The notes: a model not told the origin generated them from the letters alone. A stretch of DNA of 64,000 nt from Viola odorata (GCA_963691705.1 OY829545.1:17559569-17623568); one strand, 5' to 3'; positions 21,307 through 33,214 are shown, numbered from the stretch's first letter. Program-made: numbers and translations.

Positions 21307-22970
21307 CACCTCTGTTTGCTTGCCAGTGGAAACAGCGAAGAGGGGTTAAGGAAGCCGTTTATGAAATGCTGTAACGGCATCGTTTTCTCAAATGTTTATT
21401 AAACGCCATTTTTAATGAAATTTTTGGCTTTTAAATACGAGTAATTAATAGTACCTTTTTAAGGATCAAATTTGAACTTTAAAAAAAAGACCATAATTTT
21501 GAAACAATTCAACCCATATTTTAGAATATATCAATTAAGAAATATTTCTTAGTTCGGTGAATCATAATTGTGTTTGTACTGAAGCAACTAATTAATTAAA
21601 ATATGAAGTATTCGCAATAGACCAATCAGTGTCCTTTTTATTTAAAAAATAAGAATGTAAACTATTCACCTTAATTATTACTTATTTATGTAGACCATGG
21701 TTTTTTTTTGTGTGTAAAAGAATATTTTTCCTTCATTATGGACTTATGAATATGCATGTCAAAGTGAAAATCACAAACAAAAATGTTAATTTCGTAATTT
21801 AATGATACTTTATATCTATCAGAATTCAAATTTTTTAGCTTAAATTCATGTTATAATAAAAAAAAGTACTTCTTAATGTTTTATAAAGTATAGTGATCGG
21901 TTAAGTCTCAATTCGAGTCTCATAACATACAATTTCTATATATATTTATGATGAACAAAGATTTGCTTGGCTTGAAGGAAAAAGGTAAACATCAATTGCG
22001 TGGCTTTATCTAAGAGAGGGACAAGTGAAACAGTGAAAGTGAGCGTGAGCGTGCTGACAGAACCGAAAGCAAACAACATGAGCAGGAAGTTACTCATGAG
22101 CTTCTCCTAAGTCAATCTAGTCGAGTTTGGCTTGATTGCATTATGCCAACACGTGGCGTGATTAGCCAATAGAGTAGTGAGAGCCCAGCCCACTAACTAC
22201 GCTGATTGGCCCAAATCAGGCTACTCCATGTCCCTTTTGACATGTTAGTAGTAGTCCTCCAATATTCCCCGTTGGGAACGGCTTGGTCCAAGCACGAGAC
22301 TTGAACCCAAATTCAAGCCATGTATGATGTATCTATCTATTTACACACAACATTTTAAGATTATCACTTCTACTAAACTCACTGAGAATAAATAATTGAG
22401 ATTATTCTTTTATTATTATTATTATTATGTTATATTTGCTTTTTTAATCAAATAAATAACTATCAAATTAATACGAGAATGACATGTGTATGAAAGAGTT
22501 TTGTCGTTCTTTAAGATCCTATCCGGCTCAAATCAAATATGTATATAATTAGGTATTTAATATAGTGATAAAATAGCGAATAGTTTTGAAAAGAAAAAAG
22601 AAATTAGGTATACTTATACAACAAAGTCTTCCCTCAAGTCACCCATGGTTTGTTTTTTTGTTCAAATGAAAGTGAAATGATTAAATAGTGGGGTCTAAAA
22701 ACCAGTCTTCTTTGATCTCTTCCCAGTCACTTTGCGCATTAACATTGAAGTTTCCTACCATGTCGTAGGAAGGTCATGGCGAAGCCGCCACCGCCACATC
22801 ATATATATAAACCCAGCTGCTATGAATTTATAGCTAATAATATTGCCTCCAATAATAAACACATTGAAGTCTTAATTAATTATAAATCAAATGCTACGTT
22901 TTGATTTCATTTATGCAATTTATTAGTACTAGAACTTTTTTATTTTATTTTATTTTTGGTTCGTTCAGAT
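21307..22970. other. Shared upstream region of NSUN5-like and WRKY genes
   Basis: AT-rich divergent intergenic region. Holds an ATT trinucleotide run at 22411-22428, a TATA-like ATATATATAAACC at 22801-22813 for the WRKY gene, and a small upstream ORF (22891-22926). No other gene seen. Confidence 0.4.
22891..22926 (+). other. Short uORF before the WRKY start
   Basis: ATG then ten codons and TAG (MLRFDFIYAIY), ending 44 bases before the WRKY ATG and downstream of the TATA-like box. It would be in the leader unless an intron removes it; TTCGTTCAG just before ATG 22971 resembles a splice acceptor. Confidence 0.4.
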
Positions 22971-23715
22971 ATGTCCGGTTCTAATATTAATACACCGGAG
23001 AGTGACTATGGTGATGCATCAGTACTATCCAATTTTGAGCTCTCTAATGAATTCTTGAAGTTTGATGAATGGATAGAAGATACAAATCATCATCCTTCAC
23101 TTATGGTCACTGCTTCTACCCAGAATCTGGTTTATCGCGCTCATGTCGTCGGTGATGATTCAGGCGGCACTAGCACCCCCCACCAGCAAGCTGCTAGTAC
23201 CGGTAATTCAGTATAATTCAACTTTAATAGAAAATTAATTGATGTTTAGCTCCGCTAAAATGAATGTTACATATGCTATTTTATGTCTATTTTATGTCTA
23301 TTTCGGACACGAGACTACTATCGAATTAAAGTATCTATCCCTTTCAGTAACTAATGTGTTGCTTATTGATTAGCTGAGAGAGTAGCTTTCAAAACTCAAT
23401 CAGAAATTGATGTACTTCATGATGGGTACAAGTGGAGGAAGTATGGCAAGAAGATGGTGAAGAATAGCCCAAATCCGAGGTATATTTTCCAAAAAATAGG
23501 AAAAAACAAAAAAACGAAATTAGGAGCATCTTTTATACGTAATTAAGAAATGTTTTCCATAGTATTAATTAACCATAAGTGTAACTGGCAGGAATTACTA
23601 TAAGTGCTCAGCTGAGGGTTGTCATGTGAAGAAGAGAGTAGAACGAGATAAAGATGATCCAAGATTTGTGATCACCACATACGAAGGCGTGCATACTCAT
23701 CAAATCCCTTCTTAA
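22971..23715 (+). CDS. WRKY transcription factor, WRKY50/51 type
   Basis: Nuclear group IIc WRKY factor; WRKY50/51 act in salicylate- and jasmonate-linked defence. Exons 22971-23202, 23374-23479, 23592-23715 (153 residues). The DNA-binding heptad is WRKYGKK (from W98) instead of WRKYGQK, the known WRKY50/51 variant with altered W-box preference. The zinc finger is C-X4-C then H-X-H (KCSAEGC to GVHTH). The intron splits the domain after NSPNPR, the conserved R-type position. The N-terminal half is acidic and Ser-rich ([18 protein letters not shown]). ATG 22971 is chosen since the frame upstream has no other ATG. It lies between NSUN5-like and PMIR genes, the same neighbours as Arabidopsis WRKY50, as I recall. 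Confidence 0.94.
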
Positions 23716-24477
23716 TTTAGTGTAGTGATACCTAACCGCAGGTACGACCGGTAGTGCTAAAGTTAAAAACCCATTTACTATTACTATCCAGAAGTATTTA
23801 GTTGTGTTTGATCATCTAAACAAAATGTGAGTTGTTTGAGTTTGAGGTGATCTTTTGTTATATGGATAATTATCAATTTCACAACAAATCAACTTAATTA
23901 GTTGCCCAGTCTAAACCGACGAAAACAAATCATGTCGTCCCCATATTTGAGGAAACTCGAGAAAACTTGTTTGGGTTGATGGCGAGATTTCTGATTCGAG
24001 TACTAACTAGCTTTTACACATCCTCAGGCTCTCAATGCGAGTCTTGCCTGGAGGTTTCTTCCTTTCCTTTTCCTCTCGTACCTTATATACATAATTCTCA
24101 TCTACTCCCTCAGCTGGGGTGACTTCTTCTAAAACCACTTTTTTTCCTAGTCTCATCGCCACTTCAAAAAAAACTGCATATTTATTTTCTTTTTACCAGT
24201 AGGAATAGCCAAATTGTTACATCAGGATAACGAAGAAAAAATGTTCATTCTGCTGATTATTTTTCTTTTATTACAGTTTATCAGTGCATTTGTAATATTG
24301 ATCAACCAAAATTCAATAAAAAAATTCTCATCATTTCCAACATGCCCTTTTAGACCTGTGTGTTAAAATCATCTGCCAATCTATACTCCTGGCGACCTAT
24401 ACAACTACAGATAACTGTGCTTTTCAACCTTTACATAACGAAAAGCAGCTAAAATGGTAGCTGTCAAAACTGGAATG
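23716..24477. other. Convergent WRKY and PMIR 3' flanks
   Basis: 3' UTRs and spacer between convergent genes. No gene or repeat seen. Confidence 0.35.
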
Positions 24478-27400
24478 CTACCTTTTAGGGAAGACGACGT
24501 CAGGGTTTCGTATGTGTTGAGTGAGTGCTGCCATCTCTTGCTTACTAGTTTGTGTGCCATTAGCTTGACAGCTAATGCTCCACAAGATTTCATCAGTCTG
24601 CATCTTTCTCGCCAATCGTGGGTTTGATACGACAATGGCCTTCGATTTTGAAAGTGGATTGTTACACGGCTTGGACAGGCCACCAGCGAGCAGCCACCGT
24701 GTCCCGGACTGTTGCTGTGTTTTGGAACCCCACGGTTGCATCTTGCCAGGCTCAGTATTCAACCCGGAGAGATGAACTTCAGTGATTTTAAACCTAAGGG
24801 AACCTTCATGTTTCTCTTCCTCCTCTTCGCTGTCACAAATCTCCTCGATTTGATTCCATTCCTGGCGTTCTTCCTCATTCTTGCTTCTTTCTAGCAATGT
24901 ACCATATAAATTTGACCGAGGGTTGAAAATGATCTTCTCCAATTGGATTAGAGCAAGCATTGAAGTTCCAACAGGTTCATAATTTCTGAGAGGATCTCTA
25001 AGCAGTACCGTGAAAGCTAGAGTGAGATTGTTTCCCAAGAAACCATGCTTTATATCAGACAGTTTATCCCAGTTACTGTCGGTTTCTAACCTTCCATTAA
25101 TGATTTCCAAGCTCTTGGCATGATGAGCTGCAAGTATCATTATTGTGCACTCACTGACTTGATTGTCATCACCAACGATTCCTGCGTCCAGCCTCAACCA
25201 CTCCTCCAATGTTATAGAAAGACCCAATAGTCCATCTGAACCACTATCTGTATCTCTGACCTCTGGTGTCACTACTCCTTCGAAACTGAGCAAGCCAATA
25301 AGATCAGCACATTTCCCTTTGAAAGAAGACATCTTTCCGAAAGGATGTGATTTGATAACCATTGGTGCCTCCTGGTGGGACAAGCCAGACTGAACCCTCA
25401 ACCCTTCAATTAGCATGTCTTCAATTTTATTAATTGCCAAAGGAGCAAGATCTTCAAGTGTTACATATTCCGAGTCCATCTGGACACCAACTAGGGTGGA
25501 TTTCATGCTGTTGCAGAACCACCCACAACAGAGACCTTCAACTCCTGTTCTTGACTCGAGATGCAAAACACCCTGCCTCTTGCAGTGATCAGACATGCTG
25601 AGGCAAATAAGAAAGGTAAATGAGAAATTTGGCAGCGGAAAGAGAGGAAAGAAACAAATGCAAAAAAGTAAATTGCAAAAAGATGCAAGACCATAACAGA
25701 CCTATCAAGTACCGCAACCCCAGACATAGCATCTTCAGATATTTTTTGCAATGCCCTCCCTGTGATATCCTCCAAAGGCATTAACTTGTTTGCTAGCATG
25801 GATAGCTTCTCAATTCCAATTGATGCCAAATGTTGAAAAATTTCCATAATATCAGAACCCATTTCTGCAGGTAGCACAATCGGACGAGAAACTTGCATGA
25901 TCAAGCTCCCAACATTTTTAGAATTTCTGAAAAGTGAAGGGTTCATAGTCCTCAGACAACCTCCACCCTTGGTCTGGATAAGAGGTCCAAAGCCATCTCC
26001 AAGTGGAGGTAATTCAACTGGCTCCTCAGGTAGAAGCTCAACCGGACTCCCAAATCCATCAGTGCAATGACGTGGAGAATTTTGAAAAGCCATCTCATTT
26101 AGGCCCCATTCTCTCATTAAGGCTTCAGTCTCCAAGTCTTCAAGCGCCTTTGCTTTCTTTCTTCTACTTAGCAATTGACTCGCTCTCTGGTGCTCCTCCA
26201 CAGCAACCTGAGTAACCAAAGACAGATCAAAATCCTCATAAATACCACTAGAACTAGACCCAGCTGGAGCAATGCAACCATATCCTTCATTCTCCCTCAT
26301 TTCATCATATTCTGCAATGAAGTTGCCTGACGCTAAGGGATCTTTTTCAAACTCTCTTAACAAGCGCTCCCTAGGTGACTCAGGGTCACTATTTGAACTC
26401 ATAGCAAGTGGACTGTGGTCAATCCCCAGCATGTTTAAAAAATCATTTGCCACAGCTTCTGTAATTTCATCTAAGCAGCTTGATTTCTTTACCACTTTAC
26501 TAGACTTGTAGCTTGATTTAGACTCCATATAATTTTCTTGCTCTAGAAACTCATTTATAGCAAGAGAGGACCCCAACATTGTAGATTCTGAAATCAAAAA
26601 GCTATTAAGAGCTGACTCAAGATCTTCCATACCTGATCCTTCCTCATAAGTACCTTTGTCTTCATATTTGAAGTCGTCTACAAAAACCTCATCCCCATGA
26701 CTATCAGATGTCTTATCCACTGAGTAAAACCTTGTCTTATCGCCAAGGGCTACATCATCCTCAACAATCTCGCCCATATTAATAAACTCAATTACAGAGC
26801 CCTCACCAGCTTGAACAGAACCTTGTTCACTGTCTATGTGTTCTATTTTAGGAATTTCTATCCCCTGTTCAATAACAGTAAACTCAATCATTTCATCCTC
26901 ATTACTGATATCCTTATCGCCCTCGAGCTCAATACCAAGTTCTGATTCATGTGGCTGCCCGTCTCCAGATAACACATAAAATTCTTCTGAACCATGAAAG
27001 CCTGTCTCATTAAGTTTCTCATATAGAAAATTAATTGACTTGCTAAGCTCCAACCCCAGACGTTGTGAAACATCACCACTAATATTCACATCAACTGACT
27101 GGAGAGAGTGGGGGTTTAGATTGCTAGGAACACTTTCAACGCGTCGAAGCATCCTATTCCTGTTATTTTTTTCAAAACCTGTAGTTGGATCCACCGCATG
27201 TAGCCTACTATGTGCTAAACTGTCAACCTCAGGAGCATACATATTCCTTCTCAGTTCATTTAAATTTCTCTTCATTACCAAGAAACCAAAACTGACATTT
27301 AAAGTTGCACCCTTAGCCTTGCCCGCAAGTTTGAAGCTAGTGGTCCATTTACCAGTGCTTTTCTCCCCCTCCAAGTCATCCAAAGTCAATGGCAACAGCC

Positions 27401-28004
27401 TTGTGAGATCTATCCAATGCTTCCCCAGATCGACTCCTGCCCCCATTAAAGATACATAAATTAGAAAAAGCTTTGGCTCATACTTAGCTGAATGGTTGGG
27501 TCCACTTCTACTACCATACACGCAACATTTGTGCATCAACGTCTCATCAAATTCAGCAATCCCATTTGAAACCCTTGATAGGTTTGTCTGTAAAATCTCA
27601 TCCTTCCTCTTCCAATGAACAGACAAACTAATATCATTAAAATTTGGCGGCAAACCTTCAATGGCATGCACATGGAGGAAGAAACAAACATTGAACTTCG
27701 GATGGCGAATACGTGCTAGAGCTTTCAAGGGTTTCTTCCAATTCCATACTGCTGGTGATTTCTTGTCCTTATATGACCTACATTCATCGAAGATTCTTGG
27801 GTTTAGACTTGATCTAGACGCTGATAGACGGGGTTTTTCAACTGATTTAGAACGGTGACTGGATGAAGAAATCAAAGCCTTCTGTGGGGTCTTGTTTAGG
27901 TATAAGGCTTTGCTAATCTCCTCAATGTCACGAAGCAACCGGCCACTGCTTGAATTCCCCTCACTATCACCATTTCCAGACTGACTGACTTCTGACGGCA
28001 TCAT
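24478..28004 (-). CDS. PLASTID MOVEMENT IMPAIRED1-RELATED protein (NT-C2)
   Basis: Large PMI1-family protein; PMI1 and PMIRs act in chloroplast and nuclear movement through actin. Two exons, 28004-25702 and 25597-24478, GT-AG, giving 1140 residues. Layout: Ser-rich head (LLRDIEEISKALYLNK), NT-C2 domain of about 150 residues beginning near KFNVCFFLHVHAIEGLPPNF and ending GATLNVSFGFLVM, an acidic middle, then the family block with PRERLLREFEKDPLASGNF and EDLETEALMREWGLNE. The second exon holds the conserved C-terminal region (VTLEDLAPLAINKIEDMLIE, LILAAHHAKSLE-like segment, TLAFTVLLRDPLRNYE) and a basic end (LARKMQTDEILWS). The start has two adjacent Met codons; the first is used. 5' UTR lies in 28005-28650, perhaps with an intron. 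Confidence 0.93.
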
Positions 28005-30250
28005 TTTGTGATCAAGATAGAAAGCACCTCCACAGGCCTACCCTCAAGAAGTACCTTCAACATTCAGCAACTTATGTCCACTGACTCTTTCCAATTACAA
28101 TTCTACAGACAGAACACCGAAAGGCAAAACAAAAAGAAATAGAGACAAAGGAATCAGCTTCACTAGTCAATGCATTAAACATTAGCAATAAGCAATAACA
28201 ACCACCCAAATAATATAAAACTAACACCTGCCCAGTTTTATCACGGGGAAATCAAATGAAGAAAAATAAACAAATAAAACAAGACCCATCTTACAACTTC
28301 ACCATTCCAATCCAAAATACATACATAACATATAAAAAGACACCATTTTGGACCCATACACCATCACAACAAGAAAATCAACAAAGCGACTGGGTTTATC
28401 ACTTACTTGGAGTCAAATGGAGCTCCCTAGATTCAAATGAGGAAAATTCGATAAGGACAGCTTATGGGTTTTAGTGGAGAGGGAAGGATGAGAGGGAGAG
28501 ACAGGTTAAGGCTTAACTTAAGGCAGCACTTTGCCGGAATCGAGAATAATTTTCCGGTGTGCTTTTTCCGGAGAATTTCACGAGACTGATAGGTTGATGT
28601 CTGTTTGTTTGTCTGATGTGTAGTGAAAATATGGTGGTAGGTGTGAAATTTCATTCACGTCTTGTTCTAGAAGACTAGAAGTTGACTCTCTTTTTTTAAC
28701 TGTGTGTCATCCGAACTCCAATTATTGACTTTTTGAAATAGTAAAAATTCGTAAAATAATAATTTTTGATTTTATTTTATTTCACATTATTTCATTTTTA
28801 CTCATAATTTTTACGCATAATTTTTTTTTAATCATTTGCACAAAATATATGTTTCGGAATGCATAAAATGACAAGTATTATGAACAGTCAAAATTCGTAA
28901 GAAAATGACAATTATTGAAATGTAGAGGGATTATCACGCTGCAAAAAGGGAAATATATACTAATTTTTAAAAGATTTTCACACTTTTTTCATTTCAAAAA
29001 GTAGGACCAAAGGGGGCGTGAAAATAAATAAATAATAACACAAATGTGAATTTCTTTGTTTGCTTATATTTTATTTTAAGAAATTAAAATTGTTTTCCAA
29101 ATTTAATACTCAAATTTTATTTTATGCACTCAAACCAAAATTCATTTAATTGAATTATCACATGTGAATTTGTAGATTTTTTCTTTTTTCGGGAATTTAT
29201 ATTCTATATTGATATATATATATTCATTAATAAATAAATAAAGTAATAGTAGATTTACTAACATTTTTAATTTATAATAATTAATTATTTAAATAAAAAT
29301 AAAAATATAATCTAATATATCAAGTTTAATTCTTAGATGGAGTACAACAAATATATGACCTCTTAGAAGCCAATTCAATGTGAAATAATAAGCACCTAAG
29401 GGTCGTGAAATTATTTTTTCCAAGAATAAACAGTTATTGTACTTTATCTAATAATTTTATTATTAATTTTCAATAATTACTCCATCTTTTTTTCTTTTTG
29501 ATAAAACTACCCCTATTTCATATTAATTATTTGTTTTTTTATCCGAAGTAATTAATTTTTTTTATAATTAAGTTGTGCTAAAATATTCCATATGTGATAT
29601 TTGTCTATAATTAAATAATGGAGGAGGATATATAAATATGATCTCTTTGTTGGGCAGGAATGAAATACTAATTGGGTGGGAATGAAATAATCGTATTTAA
29701 TTATCATTAGCATTGTTAATTAAATTCATATCAAAGGATGATCGAATAAAGTTACACTAAAATTTACCTAAAAAGTAAAAAAATAACCCGTCATTTGAAA
29801 AAAAAAACAGATCTAAACGATAAGTAATATGAAACGGAAAAAGTATGTATGTTTTCTTTTTTCTTAATTTTGTTGTTTACTCTCATTCCTCTTAAATACT
29901 TATAGTTATAATATATTTTATGTTACTTTATTTTTCAAAATTGACATATTAAAATTAAAATCATTACCTTAGTCCAAGCTATTCCCATACCGTCTTGTTT
30001 TATTTTATGACTAGTAAATCCGGCCCAAACCCAATTTGGATATGAAACCGTGCCACACGAAACGACATCGAAATCTGAATCCGGCATTATCTAGCCCATT
30101 ATAGCAACCTAGCCTTTACAAATTACCTCATCTCATTTGCCAAAAGTAGTTCTTCCCGCGCGTGACAAATTGAGTAACGACATCTATTCGCTGTTGTAGT
30201 GAACTAGTGCTGAAGGAATCGGTTGATCTTGTGTTTGTTGTGTTTTGCAG
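28005..30250. other. PMIR promoter and AT-rich spacer
   Basis: The first about 650 bases are PMIR leader and promoter. The rest is very AT-rich spacer with one possible Stowaway-like element (29480-29843). No gene is visible. The position coincides with the change from one ancestral gene neighbourhood to the other. Confidence 0.4.
29480..29843. mobile_element. Possible Stowaway-like MITE, decayed
   Basis: The left edge TA-CTCCATC and the right edge, on the other strand TA-CTTTTTCCGTTTCATATTA, resemble Stowaway (Tc1/mariner) ends with a TA duplication. Both arms hold a CATATTA(A/C)TTAT stretch. Arms are imperfect, so low confidence. Confidence 0.3.
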
Positions 30251-31786
30251 CTTTAAAAGAGATGCCTATAGCTATCCCAGACTGACAAGCCAAAAAGGCA
30301 ACATTATGAACTACCAACCGCTTTCTTCAAGCTGGTGCTTGGAAAGTATATGAAGTACAGGTACTTTTTCATGCATTGCTAGTACAATGGCTTTCTATTA
30401 TATGGCTTGCAAGAACTTATTATATGGCTTTTCTATATATGAACTAGTACAGCTGCTGTTATTTCTCTGATAAGTCAAGCACCTTAGAGGATGCTGAGAA
30501 AGCAATGTTGGAGTTGTACTGTGAAAGATGGGCACACTGTTCTTGATGTTGGGTGCGGTTTGGGATCGCTCTCTTTGTATATTGCCCAAAAGTACCCTAA
30601 TTGCAGGATTAATGGGATTTGCAATTCCAATACACAAAAAGAATTCATCGAGGAGCAGTGTGGCTGCTTTGACATATCATTCTGGTTTTGACCTGTCAGT
30701 TGCTTTTACATTTGTACATTATCTGATGTTTAGCTCTGAACTGTTAGAGTCAAAACATGATCTGGATTTTCCGTTGCCTATTTCGATTCAGGGATCTCCA
30801 GCCGCAGAATATGGAGATAATTATTGCATATATCAGTACTTTTGAAATGGAAGCATCATATGACCGTATATTCTCCATTGAAATGTTTGAGGTTGGTGAT
30901 TCTCGCGTCACACTTGTAATGTGACTATCAACTTTGACGGTCTTTTAAGTATTTTGATCATGCCCTCCATTGTCTAATAGCAGATGAAGAACTACGGGGA
31001 GCTACTGAAGAAGATATCAAAGTGGATGAAAGAGGATGGCCTACTTTTTGTTCATCATTTTTGCCACAAAGCATTTGCCTATCATTTTGAGGTTGGTAGC
31101 CATTTTTCTATTCATGTTGGTGATCTAGATTGGCAATACCATGCAAAATAAGGGTACATTCTGACCTCTGTTTCTGTTCAGGATACAAATGAAGATGACT
31201 GGATTACTAGTTATTTCTTCACTGGTGGTACAATGCCTTCTGCAAATCTACTGCTTTATTTCCAGGTCAACTCTATGCATCCAGTTATCAAACATTTGTT
31301 CTAACTTTAAAACACGCAAGGTTTTGAACATTCAACTAGCCACATCAGAAATGAAAGAGTTTGGTGTCTTGTGCAACTTAAATTCTCACTAATAGAAGAA
31401 TTCATACTGTAAACACGTTTGCAGGACGACGTTTCAATCGTCAATCATTGGCTTGTGAATGGGAAGCATTAGGCACAAACAAGGTATGGATGGACAATCC
31501 TGTGAATTGATTACAAAAGGTTTCACTGTTAGTTAGTATTAGTTTATTTCTGTTCTTGTTGAAACAGTCATCTTATACTTAACTGAATACTTGCAGTGAG
31601 GAGTGGCTCAAAAGAATGGACCGGAAGTTAGCTTCTATCAAGCCGATAATGGAGTCAACCTATGGTAAAGATCAAGCCGTCAAGTGGACAGTCTAATGGA
31701 GAACTTTATTCATTTCTGTTGGGGAACTCTTCGGATATAACAATGGAGAAGAATGGATGGTCGCGCATTTCCTGTTTAAGAAATGA
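30251..31786 (+). pseudogene. Coclaurine N-methyltransferase-like pseudogene
   Basis: Remnant of a CNMT-like SAM methyltransferase (cyclopropane-fatty-acid-synthase fold). Recognisable exons: 30251-30360, 30453 to about 30660, 30793-30892, then pieces near 30983, 31182, 31425 and 31597. Motifs HTVLDVGCGLGSLSLYIAQK, SYDRIFSIEMFE and GGTMPSANLLLYF are clear. The first exon (about 100 residues) is absent. Lesions: an extra C in 30276-30278 shifts the frame to a TGA at 30283; about 14 bases lost near 30521-30530 between CER and KDG; an altered donor after EEQC; TAG at 31470-31472 for the Tyr of KHYAQT; TAA at 31694-31696 for a Tyr. Clearly non-functional. In Arabidopsis the CNMT-like genes sit beside the Mdm35-like and APM1 genes, as here. 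Confidence 0.93.
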
Positions 31787-32321
31787 TTATTTTTCACAAG
31801 GAGAAGAGAGATTTGCTGGTTATCCTAATATTTTTCAAATGTACCATTATGGTATTGAAGAAACCCTTCTTTAAGGACCCTTTTTTTTTAGTTCGCAAGG
31901 ATGATGGTTCAAGTTTGAGAATTCACGAAGTACACTTGTTTGAAGTTGTTTTTCATTTCAATTCTTTAACTCCTTGGTTCATTCCATAAAAGCTATCAAG
32001 AGTTTTTTGTGCGGACAGAAAGGAAAGGACAGCAGTTGGCACTTGGCACAGTAAAACCAGAATGCACAATCCGGAATCAGGGGAAACGAGATCGCATCAG
32101 AAACCAGAGATTTAAAACGGTTAACATTCAAATTCTTCAAATTGTGCCAAAAAACCATGAAATTCCGTCACATTACAACATTATCTCCTCTACCCCCAAC
32201 AATTGCAAAATAAAGCCTGAACATTTTCCTGCTAAAAACAAAAAGAAGCAAGAAACTAGGATTTCTTGGGTTTAACTTGTTATGTAGTGTATAACTATAG
32301 AGCGAAGATAGCACCCAGTTA
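31787..32321. other. Spacer between pseudogene and Mdm35-like gene
   Basis: Convergent 3' flanks. No gene seen; the ORFs at 31783-31989 and 32009-32275 carry no recognisable domain. Confidence 0.35.
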
Positions 32322-32820
32322 CTACTGGGTCTTTACACCAGCCGCCGCGGCTGCAGGAGCAGCACCACCACCAGCTGGCTTCCCCAAATCATCAGGACTG
32401 ATTTTAGCTTCCAAGAATCGACTTAGATGCTTGCCATCCAAATGTTCCTGTCAAAATTTGAATCAATCATACAACAATTCCTAACACAAAGATCAAATAT
32501 TTGATTGATTAACTTAAAAATAGGAAAGCTGGGAGAAGAAGAATTAATTACAGAAAGGCAGGCTCTGTATTTTTGCCACTCTTCAACACATTCCTCTTTA
32601 TTCCACTGACCTTTCACATACTTCTCTGAATACCACCTGCTCAAATTACACCATTCAATCCGACCGGCATTAGGAAAAGAAAAGAAAAAAGATCAAATTT
32701 TGTGCAAAAAGGGTCTCTAGGGTTTAAGCAGGGTTTTAAGGGATAGGCACACCAGTTGAAGCGATTGTTGTACGCAGCTTTGAGTTGAGCACATGGTGAG
32801 GTAGAAGATGAACCTTTTTT
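32322..32820 (-). pseudogene. Mdm35/TRIAP1-like gene, probably degenerate
   Basis: Homologue of plant Mdm35-like proteins (twin CX9C, mitochondrial intermembrane space lipid transfer chaperone). Exons: about 32820-32753, 32636-32552, 32447-32322. Recognisable: SPCAQLKAAYNN, RFN, WYSEKYVKGQWNKEECVEEW, QKYRACLS and EHLDGKHLSRFLEAKI, ending in an Ala-rich tail (PAAAAAGVKTQ). The second CX9C (EC-X9-C) is intact. The first is not: the partner of C in PCAQ is Arg (CGC in place of TGC), and the next Arg of NRW is Trp. No ATG is in frame; a TAG sits at 32821-32823, next to a TA repeat. Either a decayed copy or a gene whose first exon lies further upstream and was not seen. Confidence 0.7.
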
Positions 32821-32821
32821 C

Positions 32822-32845
32822 TATATATATATAATATTATATTAT
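32822..32845. repeat. TA-rich microsatellite
   Basis: Run of TA steps (TATATATATATAATATTATA) just upstream of the in-frame edge of the Mdm35-like exon, where a start codon and N-terminal codons would be expected. Confidence 0.6.
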
Positions 32846-33106
32846 TGTTTCAAATGATTTAGCAAATTAACAATGAATAAAACCACTGAACTTAGGAGTC
32901 TTAATGTTTTAATGTATTGAAAAATGCAAATATTTTATTCTTGGCAATTTTCATGATCTAAATTTTATTTTAGTTTGGATAAAAACAGTTAACCGTCAAA
33001 CAAGAATCATGGAATTCTTTAGGATATTGATAGAATCGGCGGTAAAATTCCAATTGCAAGCGTCCATCATCTTTTTGCAACCTCAAAACGCAGTCGTATG
33101 AAACTG

Positions 33107-33147
33107 GCGCTGACGTTTCAGCGCACACTCGAGCAATCCCTATATAA
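33107..33147 (+). promoter_or_regulatory. APM1 core promoter: palindrome and TATA box
   Basis: A perfect hairpin-type palindrome, GCGCTGA-CGTT-TCAGCGC, at 33107-33124 contains a TGACGT bZIP core. Sixteen bases further, TATATAAAT starts at 33141. The APM1 ATG is at 33215, so the leader would be about 40-45 bases. The arrangement is seen directly; its regulatory use is inferred. Confidence 0.5.
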
Positions 33148-33214
33148 ATCCCCGCCGATTCGCAAACCAACAAGCAAGAATCATCTCTTCCTCTCACAAT
33201 CTGAATTGAAAAAT

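Noticed and set aside
29900..30200. Missing first exon of the CNMT-like gene
   Set aside because: No frame in the 500 bases upstream of 30251 resembles the family N-terminus, so the exon is taken as lost.
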